Assembly: GCF_946479715.1 (NCBI RefSeq)
Contig: NZ_CAMLHF010000150.1
Location: 1-14,155, forward strand
From: an uncultured Pedobacter sp.
Lineage (GTDB): Bacteria; Bacteroidota; Bacteroidia; Sphingobacteriales; Sphingobacteriaceae
Reading direction: 5' to 3'
Length of the DNA: 14,155 bases
The translations under genes and the position numbers were made by a program. Positions 6,545 to 14,155 of this stretch are shown here, piece by piece. How positions within the stretch are numbered: position 1 is the first letter of the stretch; every line of letters starts with the position of its first letter. The notes beneath the pieces were generated by a model that saw nothing but the letters and a program-made list of their open reading frames with translations, did no database searches and was not told the origin of the DNA.

Positions 6545-8203
6545 ATGCTACAAAAACTTTCTATTCGTAACTATGCTTTAATAGATAGTGTTGATTTGGA
6601 ACTTAATAAAGGTTTAAATATCATCACTGGCGAAACAGGTGCCGGTAAGTCTATCATGCTTGGCGCACTCTCCCTTATATTGGGTCAGCGTGCCGAAACT
6701 AAGTATTTCTTTAATCAGGACAAAAAATGTATTATCGAGGGGCAATTTCTGCTTAGCGACACTAAATTACGATCTCTTTTCGAAGAAAACGATATTGATT
6801 TTTATAACGAAAGTATTTTAAGGAGGGAAATATCCACAGATGGAAAGTCAAGAGCCTTCATAAACGATACTCCCGTTACGCTTACAGTAATGAAGCAAGT
6901 TGGCGAGAAACTCATCGACATACACTCTCAGCATGCTACACTGGAGGTAAACGATCCTGGCTTTCAACTGTTGGTTGTAGATACCCTGGCAAATCATCAG
7001 TCTTTGTTAGCCAAGTATCGTGAGCAGTATAAAGTTTATAAGAAAACACAGCAGCAACTATCCACCTTACAGGAAGCTGCTGCAGAAGCTCGCAGTAGAC
7101 AAGACTACGAGCAGTTCCTTTTCAATGAATTGGAAACCGCAGCCTTAAAGTCCGGTGAGCAGGAACAGCTTGAAACTGAATTACAAATGCTTAGCAATGC
7201 TGAGAGCATCAAAAGAAGCCTTTTAAATAGCCATAATATACTGAGTGAACAGGAAACAGCTGTGTTACCTCTATTAAAAGAGGTTATCAATCAGCTTCAA
7301 AGCGTTGAGAAATTTAATCCTGACTATGCTGCTTTAAATGAACGCCTAAGGTCTTCACTTATCGAAATTAAAGATATTGCTCAGGAAACTGTAGCATTTG
7401 AAGAAGGAATAATTTTTAACCCTTCCAGAATTGAGGAAATTAATGAACGTTTAGACATCATTTATAATCTTCAGCAAAAACACAGGGTAAATACTATTGA
7501 AGAATTGCAGGCTATCGAAACGCAGTTATCCCAAAATTTAAGTGAGCTATTAAGCGGAGATGAAGAGATTGAACGACTTGCAAAAGAAATAGCCTTGATG
7601 AAGGAAGATCTGGAACGCAAAGCAACCGAACTATCGGCAAATAGAAGCAAATCTATAACCAGTACAGATGATCAGGTAGCTAAAGTGCTTAATCAGGTTG
7701 GCATGCCCAATGCTAAAATTAAAATTGAACAGAATGTTCTTCCTGAATTGAATAAGGATGGAAAAGACAATATCACCTTACTATTCTCTGCCAATAGCGG
7801 ACAGGCTCCTGCCCCTGTAGGTAAAGTTGCCTCCGGAGGGGAGCTATCCAGACTGATGCTGGCTATTAAGTCGATCATGGCCAAGCATACCTCACTACCT
7901 ACCTTAATATTTGACGAAATCGATACAGGTATTTCAGGAGAAACAGCCGTTCGGGTAGGTAATGTAATTGGAGATCTGGAACAGAATATGCAGGTAATAT
8001 GCATTACCCACCTACCTCAAATTGCGGCAAAAGGTAATGCTCATTATTTTGTTTATAAAAATGAAGAGACTGAGCGTACCACAACAGGTATTAGAAAATT
8101 AAAACCCGAAGATAGAATAAAGGCAATTGCTGAAATGCTTAGTGGTAAAGAACCCGGTGCATCGGCCCTCAAGAATGCTCAGGAGCTGCTTGGTTTTAAC
8201 TAA
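6545..8203 (+). CDS. recN: DNA repair protein RecN
   Basis: A 552-residue SMC-like ATPase that acts early in recombinational repair of double-strand breaks, in the cytoplasm on DNA. The N-terminal head has the conserved RecN opening LQKLSIRNYALID and the Walker A motif GETGAGKS (29-36), followed by IDIHSQHATLEV (124-135). The middle, roughly 155-370, is a two-part coiled coil rich in Glu, Gln and Lys, shorter than in SMC proteins. The C-terminal head has the ABC signature ASGGELSRLMLAIK (429-442), Walker B LIFDEIDTGISGE (454-466) and the H-loop region ITHLPQIAA (487-495). Length is normal for the family. It starts 53 bp after the upstream terminator, so it must have its own promoter; only a weak -7-like TAATTTAG (6528-6535) was seen. 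No SOS box was recognised. Confidence 0.95.
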   Translation: MLQKLSIRNYALIDSVDLELNKGLNIITGETGAGKSIMLGALSLILGQRAETKYFFNQDKKCIIEGQFLLSDTKLRSLFEENDIDFYNESILRREISTDGKSRAFINDTPVTLTVMKQVGEKLIDIHSQHATLEVNDPGFQLLVVDTLANHQSLLAKYREQYKVYKKTQQQLSTLQEAAAEARSRQDYEQFLFNELETAALKSGEQEQLETELQMLSNAESIKRSLLNSHNILSEQETAVLPLLKEVINQLQSVEKFNPDYAALNERLRSSLIEIKDIAQETVAFEEGIIFNPSRIEEINERLDIIYNLQQKHRVNTIEELQAIETQLSQNLSELLSGDEEIERLAKEIALMKEDLERKATELSANRSKSITSTDDQVAKVLNQVGMPNAKIKIEQNVLPELNKDGKDNITLLFSANSGQAPAPVGKVASGGELSRLMLAIKSIMAKHTSLPTLIFDEIDTGISGETAVRVGNVIGDLEQNMQVICITHLPQIAAKGNAHYFVYKNEETERTTTGIRKLKPEDRIKAIAEMLSGKEPGASALKNAQELLGFN

Positions 8204-8284
8204 TCTTTAACAATAACCGCCACACATATCTTTTAGATTTTTATTACTTTCGATAAATCATAAGAAGAACCAAAATAAAAAGAT

Positions 8285-9100
8285 ATGTATAACTTACTAA
8301 AAGGTAAACGTGGTATCATTACTGGAGCATTAGATCAAAATTCAATAGCATGGAAGGTTGCTGAAAAAGCACATGAAGAAGGTGCTGAATTCGTTTTAAC
8401 CAATGCTCCTATTGCCATGAGAATGGGTGAGATTAATGCTTTGGCAGAGAAGACAGGTTCTCAGATTATTCCTGCTGATGCAACCAATGTAGATGAACTT
8501 ACAAACCTGTTTAGCCAATCACAAGAAATATTAGGCGGTAAAATAGACTTTGTGCTGCATTCAATTGGCATGAGTGTAAACATCCGTAAAAAAATCCCTT
8601 ACACTGAATTAAACTACGATTATTATCAAAAAGGCATAGATGTTTCTGCACTTTCATTTCACAAAATGCTTGCTGTAGCCAAAAAACTTGATGCAATAAA
8701 TGAAGGCGGCAGTGTTGTAGCTTTAACCTATATGGCAGCTCAACGAACCTATCCGTTCTACACAGATATGGCAGATATTAAAGCAATGCTTGAATCAATT
8801 GCCCGCAGTTTTGGCTATCATTATGGCCTGGAGAAGAAAGTTCGCATCAATACAGTTTCTCAATCGCCGACTAAAACCACTGCCGGAGCAGGAATTAAAG
8901 GCTTTGGCGACTTCTACGATTATGCAAATGCCATAGCCCCTTTAGGTAACGCCGATGCTGAATCATGTGCAGATTACTGTATTACTCTTTTCTCTGACTT
9001 AACCCGCATGGTTACCATGCAGAACCTTTTCCATGATGGAGGGTATTCATCAACAGGTGTTAGCGATATTGTTATGCAAAAAATGGGACTAGAAGAATAA
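8285..9100 (+). CDS. fabI: Enoyl-[acyl-carrier-protein] reductase FabI
   Basis: A 271-residue NAD(P)H-dependent reductase that catalyses the last step of each fatty-acid elongation cycle. The short-chain dehydrogenase fold starts with the FabI-type nucleotide-binding loop ITGALDQNSIAW (12-23). The catalytic pair Tyr-x6-Lys is Tyr159 and Lys166 in YTDMADIK, with a second Tyr149 ten residues before it, as with E. coli Tyr146, Tyr156 and Lys163. The HSIGM motif (92-96) and the INTVSQSPTKTTA segment (188-200) that precedes the substrate-binding loop are also present. Length is usual for Bacteroidota FabI. The gene is 81 bp after recN, preceded by a purine-rich AAGAAGAACC stretch and a poor -7-like sequence at 8245-8252. 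The tandem paralogs begin 17 bp downstream and may be co-transcribed. Confidence 0.95.
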   Translation: MYNLLKGKRGIITGALDQNSIAWKVAEKAHEEGAEFVLTNAPIAMRMGEINALAEKTGSQIIPADATNVDELTNLFSQSQEILGGKIDFVLHSIGMSVNIRKKIPYTELNYDYYQKGIDVSALSFHKMLAVAKKLDAINEGGSVVALTYMAAQRTYPFYTDMADIKAMLESIARSFGYHYGLEKKVRINTVSQSPTKTTAGAGIKGFGDFYDYANAIAPLGNADAESCADYCITLFSDLTRMVTMQNLFHDGGYSSTGVSDIVMQKMGLEE

Positions 9101-9117
9101 CCCATTAGTTTATAATT

Positions 9118-10353
9118 ATGATCCGTCGACTATCATTAGCCATTTCCCTAATATGTTTTTCTATTACTGTTTATGCACAAAATTCATATTCAATTAGTGG
9201 TGTTGTCAGAGATCAGAAAGAAACTTTACCTGGTGCAGGCATTTACATTAGTGGCTATAAAATAGCTACAGCAGCCGATAACAATGGCCGTTTTAAGATA
9301 AATAACCTGCAACCAGGAAATTATGATATCCTTGTTCAAATGGTAGGGTACCTACCCTATTCCAAAAATGTTGTCATTTCCGATAAATCAGTAGAGGTAG
9401 AACTAACCCTTAAAGAGAATACAGTTCAGTTAAATGAAGTAGTAATTCGTGCGGATCCTAACAGGGCCAAATACATTGAGCAGTTTAAGGAGTTCTTTAT
9501 TGGTAAATCTCCCAATGCAGCCCAATGTAAAATACTAAACCCTCAAGTCCTTAATATTGATTACGACGTCAGCAAAAGTTTACTTACGGTAAAAACAGAT
9601 GAATTCTTAATAGTTGAGAATAAAGCTTTAGGATATCGCTTAAAATATATGCTGGATAATTTTGAGTACAATTCCAGAACACGCATAATCTATTATTCCG
9701 GACATCCATTTTTTGAAGAACTAAAAGCTTCATCAGCACGGAGAAAAAAATATACCATAAATCGCGAAATTGCATATTACGGTTCTTCCCAACACTTCTT
9801 TAAATCCCTTTATCAAAACACAACTAAAGAAGAAGGCTTCATCATTAACAAAATGATTAAAGTTCCTAATCCTAACCGTTACCCTGATAAGGTGATAAAC
9901 GAGAAATTAACCAAACTGAGAACCATTCCACCAAAGACTGGTATCTTTAAAACCGCTGCTAAAATAGACACGGCACAAGTTAACTTTTGGCAAAAGCAGC
10001 AAGATATGCCGAAATATCTTGATAAACTTGATCGTGCAGAAGTACTTCCAGACACACTGGTTCACTATTACAATCAGAATTTAAAGCTGCTCGACTATAC
10101 TGACGCGCTTTGTGTGATATACACAAAGGAAAAAGAATCCTTAGCTTATTCCAAAACCGGATTTTGGATTTTCAGGCCATTGGACTTGCCAAGTTATGAG
10201 ATCTCTGTAGCCAATTTGATGAACGGACCAGTCCGATTCTATGAGAACGGGGGTATTCACGATTCGAGGTCCTTTTTATACGAAGGCTATTGGGCTTATG
10301 AGAAAATAGCGGATATGGTACCTATGGATTATATACCTCTAAAGCGCAAATAA
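9118..10353 (+). CDS. Exported carboxypeptidase-like regulatory domain protein, paralog A
   Basis: A 411-residue exported protein. Residues 1-20 are a signal peptide with cleavage expected at Ala20|Gln21. Residues about 25-110 form a carboxypeptidase-D regulatory-like beta-sandwich (PF13715 type), with ISGVVRDQKETLPGAGIYIS, a DNNGRF turn and the closing LNEVVIR. The remaining 300 residues match no family I can name. They are well conserved with the next gene: CKILNP (137-142), FLIVENKALGYRLKY (163-177), FFEELKAS, NREIAYYGSSQHFFKSLY (215-232), TKEEGFII, and the C-terminal ADMVPMDYIPL. There is no outer-membrane barrel like TonB receptors or DUF5686 proteins, no lipobox and no recognisable type IX secretion tail, so it is probably periplasmic. 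It follows fabI by 17 bp. The biochemical role is unknown. Confidence 0.8.
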   Translation: MIRRLSLAISLICFSITVYAQNSYSISGVVRDQKETLPGAGIYISGYKIATAADNNGRFKINNLQPGNYDILVQMVGYLPYSKNVVISDKSVEVELTLKENTVQLNEVVIRADPNRAKYIEQFKEFFIGKSPNAAQCKILNPQVLNIDYDVSKSLLTVKTDEFLIVENKALGYRLKYMLDNFEYNSRTRIIYYSGHPFFEELKASSARRKKYTINREIAYYGSSQHFFKSLYQNTTKEEGFIINKMIKVPNPNRYPDKVINEKLTKLRTIPPKTGIFKTAAKIDTAQVNFWQKQQDMPKYLDKLDRAEVLPDTLVHYYNQNLKLLDYTDALCVIYTKEKESLAYSKTGFWIFRPLDLPSYEISVANLMNGPVRFYENGGIHDSRSFLYEGYWAYEKIADMVPMDYIPLKRK

Positions 10354-10357
10354 GAAT

Positions 10358-11590
10358 ATGACCAGATGGCTTCTTTTACTTATCCCCATATTATTCCTGA
10401 CCTTAGATGGTAGCGCCCAGGGATCACTTTCCATAACGGGAACAGTAAAAGACATTAAAGGAGAACCCTTACCTGGAGCAGGTATCTATTTAAGTGGTTA
10501 TAAAATTGCAACCGTATCAGACAATACGGGCAAATTTGCGCTGCCTGGCCTTAAGCCTGGAAGCTATGATGTTCTTGTCCAAATGATAGGCTTCTTACCC
10601 TACACGAAGAATGTGATCCTTTCAGATAAATCCATTTCAATTGAAATTGTTGTAAAAGAAAGCGTTACACAGCTTAAAGAGGTTGTTATTAATATTGATC
10701 CCAACAGACAATTCTATATTAATCGGTTTAAAGATCAGTTTATTGGTAAAACACCTAATTCTGAAAAGTGCAAAATTTTAAATCCCGAAGTTCTTATAAC
10801 CGAATATGACAAAGAGCGAAGGATTTTAAGAGTTACTGCCGATGAATTTCTAATAGTCGAAAACCAAGCATTAGGTTATAGGATCAAATACCTGTTAAAG
10901 TATTTTGAAAGTAATTTCGAATCAAATATCATATTTTTTTCAGGACTCCCCCATTTTGAGGAACTTAAAGGTTCAAAGTCAAAAAAGAGAAAATGGCTGC
11001 AAAATCGGGAAATTGCGTATGCGGGTTCTTCACAACATTTTTTTAAATCACTTTATAACAATAGCACAAAGGAAGAAGGTTTTATTATCTATAAACTGAG
11101 GGAAGTAGAAAATAAAAACAGATTAGCTGATAAACTGATAGATTATAAAATAAAGCTATTTACGTCTCAATCCAGAAATGCATTCTTAACAGATCCAAGT
11201 AACGACTCGCTAATTTACTGGCAAAGAAAGAAGAATGAGCCAAAAACTCTTGAGGTACTAAACAGAACCGAAGTACAAACAGACACATTGGTAAAAACAA
11301 TTTATAAAGACCTTAAAACAATTAACTACGAGGATGCCTTGTATATTATGTTTACCAAGGAGAGAGAAAGCAAGCAATACACCACCATGTCTGGCCATGC
11401 GGTAGGCCGACCACCCGATATACCAAACTACCAGATATCGGTTGTACATATGATAAATGCACCAGCTAATTTTTATGAATATGGGGCTGTTTTAGATCCC
11501 CGATCTCTATTATATTCCGGATTTTGGGGATACGAAAAAGTTGCCGACATGGTTCCTATGGACTATACCCCATTGCAAAAAAGTGAATAA
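10358..11590 (+). CDS. Exported carboxypeptidase-like regulatory domain protein, paralog B
   Basis: A 410-residue paralog of the preceding protein, separated by 4 bp and surely co-transcribed and coupled. The signal peptide ends at Ala20|Gln21. The regulatory-like domain (about 25-111) has LPGAGIYLSGYKIATVSDN and ends LKEVVIN; the unassigned part repeats the same conserved blocks: CKILNPEVL, FLIVENQALGYRIKY (164-178), FEELKGS, NREIAYAGSSQHFFKSLY (216-233), TKEEGFIIYK and ADMVPMDYTPL at the end. By eye, about half of the residues are identical to paralog A across the full length, higher in these blocks, so this is an old tandem duplication in which both copies are kept intact. No catalytic motif is evident. 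Function unknown. Confidence 0.8.
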   Translation: MTRWLLLLIPILFLTLDGSAQGSLSITGTVKDIKGEPLPGAGIYLSGYKIATVSDNTGKFALPGLKPGSYDVLVQMIGFLPYTKNVILSDKSISIEIVVKESVTQLKEVVINIDPNRQFYINRFKDQFIGKTPNSEKCKILNPEVLITEYDKERRILRVTADEFLIVENQALGYRIKYLLKYFESNFESNIIFFSGLPHFEELKGSKSKKRKWLQNREIAYAGSSQHFFKSLYNNSTKEEGFIIYKLREVENKNRLADKLIDYKIKLFTSQSRNAFLTDPSNDSLIYWQRKKNEPKTLEVLNRTEVQTDTLVKTIYKDLKTINYEDALYIMFTKERESKQYTTMSGHAVGRPPDIPNYQISVVHMINAPANFYEYGAVLDPRSLLYSGFWGYEKVADMVPMDYTPLQKSE

Positions 11591-11604
11591 CTTCTTTTTA
11601 TTAA

Positions 11605-11621
11605 TACTAATATTTTTAGTA
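11605..11621. other. Short AT-rich inverted repeat in the intergenic region
   Basis: TACTAA (11605-11610) and TTAGTA (11616-11621) are perfect 6-bp inverted arms around TATTT, followed by ATTTT. It sits between the paralog B stop and the radical SAM start. It might be a very weak terminator or a small operator, but a six-pair AT-rich stem is easily due to chance here. Confidence 0.25.
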
Positions 11622-11631
11622 ATTTTAACTA

Positions 11632-12705
11632 ATGATATTAGACAAAGAAACACCGGAAAATTACCATAAAGGAAGAGGAGCTCAGTTTAACCCTCATAAT
11701 CGTTTTGCCAAAAATGATTATGTAAAGGAACATGATGAAGGAATTGACGAATGGGAAGAAGAGGATCAAAAGACCACTTTCATTTTCGGCAAATCAAAAT
11801 CTATTGTAAACAAAGTAGATAGTCCTGATGTAGGCATGCTCTACTCTCTAAATCCTTATCAGGGCTGTGAACACGGTTGCACCTATTGCTATGCACGAAA
11901 CGCGCATGAGTACTGGGGATTTAGCGCCGGATTAGATTTTGAACGCAAAATCATAGTAAAAACAGACGCTCCTGTTCTGTTCAAAAAGTTTCTGGAGCGT
12001 AAAGGATGGGATGCATCTACGATCTCATTATCTGGCAATACGGACTGCTATCAACCCGCAGAAAGACGCTTCAGAATAACGCGTCAGCTTTTAGAAATTG
12101 CTTTAGATTATAAACAACCCATTGGGATGATTACAAAAAATGCGCTCATACTTCGTGACCTGGATATTCTGCAGGAAATGGCCAAACTTAATTTGTGCAT
12201 GGTGTATGTTTCGATTAATAGCCTAAATGAAAAGCTCCGTTCAAAAATGGAACCGAGAACAACTACTGCGAAACAACGATTAAAAATAGTGGAAGAGCTA
12301 AGCAAAGCAGGAATTCCAATGGGGGTTATGGTTGCTCCGCTCGTTCCAGGTCTAAGTGATCATGAAATCCCGGTTATCCTAAAAACCATTGCCAATTGTG
12401 GAGCAATATCAGCGGGTTATACTGTGGTGCGACTTAATGGCGCTATTGGAGGGATATTTGAAGACTGGCTACGCAAAAACTATCCTGATCGCTTTGAGAA
12501 GGTGTGGCATATGATTCAGTCCTGTCATGGTGGAAATGTAAACGATAGCAGATTTGGAGATAGAATGAGAGGCGATGGTAATATCGCTCAGTTAATTAGA
12601 GATAACTTTAAACTTCATTGTCGGCTGAACCACCTAAACGAGAAAAAGATTGAGTTGAACCCCGGTTTGTTTAAAATCCCCAAAGCTCAACTCGATCTAT
12701 TTTAA
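11632..12705 (+). CDS. PA0069/Rv2578c-type radical SAM protein (SplB-like)
   Basis: A 357-residue cytoplasmic iron-sulfur protein of the radical SAM superfamily. The cluster-binding motif CxxxCxxC is Cys79, Cys83 and Cys86 in GCEHGCTYCYARNAHEYW, with the strongly conserved NPYQGC before it and YWGFSAGLDFERKIIVK after it, which is the pattern of the PA0069 family (COG1533, spore photoproduct lyase-like). The N-terminal segment with KGRGAQFNPHNRF is also typical of this family. Further features are SLSGNTDCYQPAERRF, the MVAPLVPGLSDHE loop and GAISAGYTVVRLNG. A reductive cleavage of S-adenosylmethionine is expected, but the substrate of the family is not known; it should not be read as a true spore photoproduct lyase. 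It is 41 bp after paralog B and ends 4 bp from the convergent isomerase gene. Confidence 0.9.
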   Translation: MILDKETPENYHKGRGAQFNPHNRFAKNDYVKEHDEGIDEWEEEDQKTTFIFGKSKSIVNKVDSPDVGMLYSLNPYQGCEHGCTYCYARNAHEYWGFSAGLDFERKIIVKTDAPVLFKKFLERKGWDASTISLSGNTDCYQPAERRFRITRQLLEIALDYKQPIGMITKNALILRDLDILQEMAKLNLCMVYVSINSLNEKLRSKMEPRTTTAKQRLKIVEELSKAGIPMGVMVAPLVPGLSDHEIPVILKTIANCGAISAGYTVVRLNGAIGGIFEDWLRKNYPDRFEKVWHMIQSCHGGNVNDSRFGDRMRGDGNIAQLIRDNFKLHCRLNHLNEKKIELNPGLFKIPKAQLDLF

Positions 12706-12709
12706 AACG

Positions 12710-13648
12710 TTAAGAAAGAAAGTTGTCTTCTTCTCTATATGCCTGTATTACTCTAAGTTCACCTTCTTTTCCTGGTTTTGAATTACCGTGTTCCATACCC
12801 ATAACGCCTTTATAACCTTTCTCATAAAGATGTTTGAATAAGTTCTTATAGTTAATCTCACCGGTTGTTGGTTCATTTCTTCCAGGATTATCACCTATTT
12901 GAATGTAGGCAATCTCATCCCAGCACCTATCAATATTGACTATTAACTGCCCTTCTGTTTTTTGCATATGATAAATGTCATAAAGAATTTTACATGAAGG
13001 GCTCTGCACTGCCTTACAAACAGCATAGGTTTCATGCGTTTGTTGTAAAAATAATTCAGGGGTATCACTTAAGGTCTCTAATACCATTATTAAACCATGT
13101 GGTTCAAAAATTTCGGCACCAGCCCTCATCGCATCAACAACATTTGCAAATTGATTTCCATAAGGTAATTTGCGTTCGTAAAACCCAGGAACAACTGTTA
13201 ACCATTTTGCATTACATCTTTTTGCAGCTTCTACGGATTTTTTACAGGTCTCTACGAATTTATCTTTAAATTCTTTTTTACCCGTTGTTAATGATGTTTT
13301 CCAGTTATCCCCTCCATCAACAACAAAAACACCCATTCTCATGCCTAATTTGGCAAGAAGGTCTCCTATTTTTGTTTGTTCATCAACTGATCTTCCTAAA
13401 TAGCCATTGTCCTCAATAGAACGAAAACCCTGATCATGCATAAATCTAATCTGATCCAGAAAGCTATCGCCAGCATTATTTTTAAACATCCCCTGATGAG
13501 GAGCATAATCTAGATTAAAAGTTTTACCAGCCATCGCTGAGCCTTGCCCATTAGTAGTTTTGTCGGCAGCAAGTCCATTTATTGAAGACCCGGCCACAAG
13601 CGCACCGGTGGCGACAAAGCTATTTTTTAAAAATTCTATTCTGTTCAT
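12710..13648 (-). CDS. Exported sugar phosphate isomerase/epimerase, hydroxypyruvate isomerase-like TIM barrel
   Basis: A 312-residue protein of the xylose isomerase-like TIM-barrel superfamily, closest by motif to hydroxypyruvate isomerase (Hyi). Probable metal and catalytic residues are Glu191 in VLETL, Asp224 and His227 in LYDIYHMQ, Gln250 with GRNEP (256-260), and Glu286 in GMEHGN. The N-terminus RIEFLKNSFVATGALVAG, ending near LAA (26-28), resembles the Bacteroidota export signals usually written RREFLK, but has only one arginine (Arg3), so Tat dependence is uncertain and Sec export is possible. The substrate cannot be read from sequence; related exported copies often sit in sugar or inositol catabolic loci, but no such genes are seen here. 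The ApbE gene lies 38 bp upstream on the same strand, so the two may form an operon. Confidence 0.85.
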   Translation of the reverse strand: MNRIEFLKNSFVATGALVAGSSINGLAADKTTNGQGSAMAGKTFNLDYAPHQGMFKNNAGDSFLDQIRFMHDQGFRSIEDNGYLGRSVDEQTKIGDLLAKLGMRMGVFVVDGGDNWKTSLTTGKKEFKDKFVETCKKSVEAAKRCNAKWLTVVPGFYERKLPYGNQFANVVDAMRAGAEIFEPHGLIMVLETLSDTPELFLQQTHETYAVCKAVQSPSCKILYDIYHMQKTEGQLIVNIDRCWDEIAYIQIGDNPGRNEPTTGEINYKNLFKHLYEKGYKGVMGMEHGNSKPGKEGELRVIQAYREEDNFLS

Positions 13649-13686
13649 ATTTTTGGTTTTTGGTTAGGTACTTTTTTAATAATGGA

Positions 13687-14155
13687 TTAGTTTATTATCA
13701 TTTTTTTAAATCCTGCCGTTAATGTATCAGCAACGCCTCCGTCCTTACGGTGATAGATAATATACGCTTCCATATTTTTTTTGGCTGCAAAATCAAGTGC
13801 TTCATTAACATTCATAGCCATTATGGGGCTATCATACCCATCGGCAGTAATAGCGTCTTTTGCATAAATTGTCACACTAATCAATGTATTATCTAAAGGA
13901 TAACCCGTTTTAGGATCAATTAGATGTGCAATTTTTTTGGAGCCTTTTTGCAAATATTTTCTATAATTACCAGCAGTAGTTATTGCTCCATCATTAATAC
14001 TGATTACATGCCTCACTTGAGGTTCGGCATTTGGTGAATCCGCAGGTCCTTCAATCCCTATATTCATTGATGTTCCATCAGGTTTCGGTCCTTTTATCCT
14101 TAGTTCACCGCCTATTTCTACAACAAAAGAGGTGATTCCTTTATTAATTAAATAA
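13687..14155 (-). CDS. apbE: FAD:protein FMN transferase ApbE (C-terminal part; start lies beyond the window)
   Basis: The reading frame is open to the right edge, so this is the last 155 residues of a protein normally of about 300-350. The ATG at 14065-14067 is internal: upstream codons still read ApbE sequence (INKGITSFVVEIGGELRIKG), so no start there is credible. ApbE moves FMN from FAD to a Thr or Ser of target flavoproteins such as Rnf/Nqr subunits, usually as a periplasmic lipoprotein. Visible motifs are VEIGGELRIKG, GNYRKYL, HLIDPKTGYPL and the C-terminal metal/FMN region ITADGYDSPIMAM, in which an Asp is followed four positions later by Ser where many members have Thr. The C-terminus ends normally at a stop codon. 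No target flavoprotein is visible in the window. Confidence 0.9.
   Translation of the reverse strand, partial: YLINKGITSFVVEIGGELRIKGPKPDGTSMNIGIEGPADSPNAEPQVRHVISINDGAITTAGNYRKYLQKGSKKIAHLIDPKTGYPLDNTLISVTIYAKDAITADGYDSPIMAMNVNEALDFAAKKNMEAYIIYHRKDGGVADTLTAGFKKMIIN

Noticed and set aside
7693..8004. Open minus-strand frame opposite the recN C-terminal head
   Set aside because: It lies entirely within the conserved RecN ATPase coding sequence and its translation shows no domain; it is a shadow frame, like the other long antisense frames in the window.
8245..8252. TACTTTCG as a -7 promoter element for fabI
   Set aside because: One mismatch in the conserved TTTG and no -33 element about 20 bp upstream.
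14065..14067. ATG at 14065-14067 (minus strand) as the start of a short gene
   Set aside because: The frame continues upstream with clear ApbE sequence to the window edge, so this methionine is internal.

Overview
The window looks like a chromosomal segment from a Bacteroidota bacterium, most likely a Sphingobacteriales/Sphingobacteriaceae-type genome (inference). The base composition is AT-rich. Exported proteins are predicted to be cleaved at an Ala|Gln junction, which is common in this phylum. Starts are preceded by A-rich stretches rather than Shine-Dalgarno sequences, and promoters of the Bacteroidota form (TTG/TTTG, about 18-20 bp, TAnnTTTG) are visible. There is also a BamD/omega/CoaBC/DUF4835/RecN gene order that I recall from other members of the phylum. 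No rRNA, tRNA, CRISPR array, transposase or integrase was seen.

Layout. 1-206: no convincing gene; a cluster of four GTCGTT repeats about one helical turn apart, plus an inverted copy. 207-578: a small DUF5655-type protein. 666-4109: a tightly packed + strand unit of the outer-membrane assembly lipoprotein BamD, an RNA polymerase omega-like subunit, CoaBC (coenzyme A synthesis) and a secreted DUF4835/PorD-type protein. 4124-6414: a self-contained regulatory unit with two palindromic operators over a clear promoter, a BlaI/MecI-type repressor, and a BlaR1-like M56 membrane metalloprotease whose outer domain is a set of 23-residue helical repeats instead of a penicillin-binding domain. A strong intrinsic terminator closes it (6466-6491). 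6545-9100: recN (double-strand break repair) and fabI (enoyl-ACP reductase). 9118-11590: two tandem paralogous exported proteins with a carboxypeptidase-regulatory-like domain and an unassigned C-terminal region. 11632-12705: a PA0069/SplB-like radical SAM protein. The last two genes are on the minus strand: an exported sugar-phosphate isomerase/hydroxypyruvate isomerase-like TIM barrel (12710-13648), and the C-terminal part of an ApbE flavin transferase that runs off the right edge.

Most of the window is housekeeping. The parts most worth a second look are: (1) the BlaI-M56 unit, with its double operator and repeat-bearing sensor of unknown ligand, sitting between genes that are usually close neighbours; (2) the CoaC half of CoaBC, which has Asp and Ser where the E. 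coli enzyme has its catalytic Asn125 and Cys158; (3) the tandem secreted paralogs; (4) a bamD promoter that implies an almost leaderless mRNA; and (5) the phased GTCGTT cluster. I found no clear evidence of a wholly new multi-gene system.
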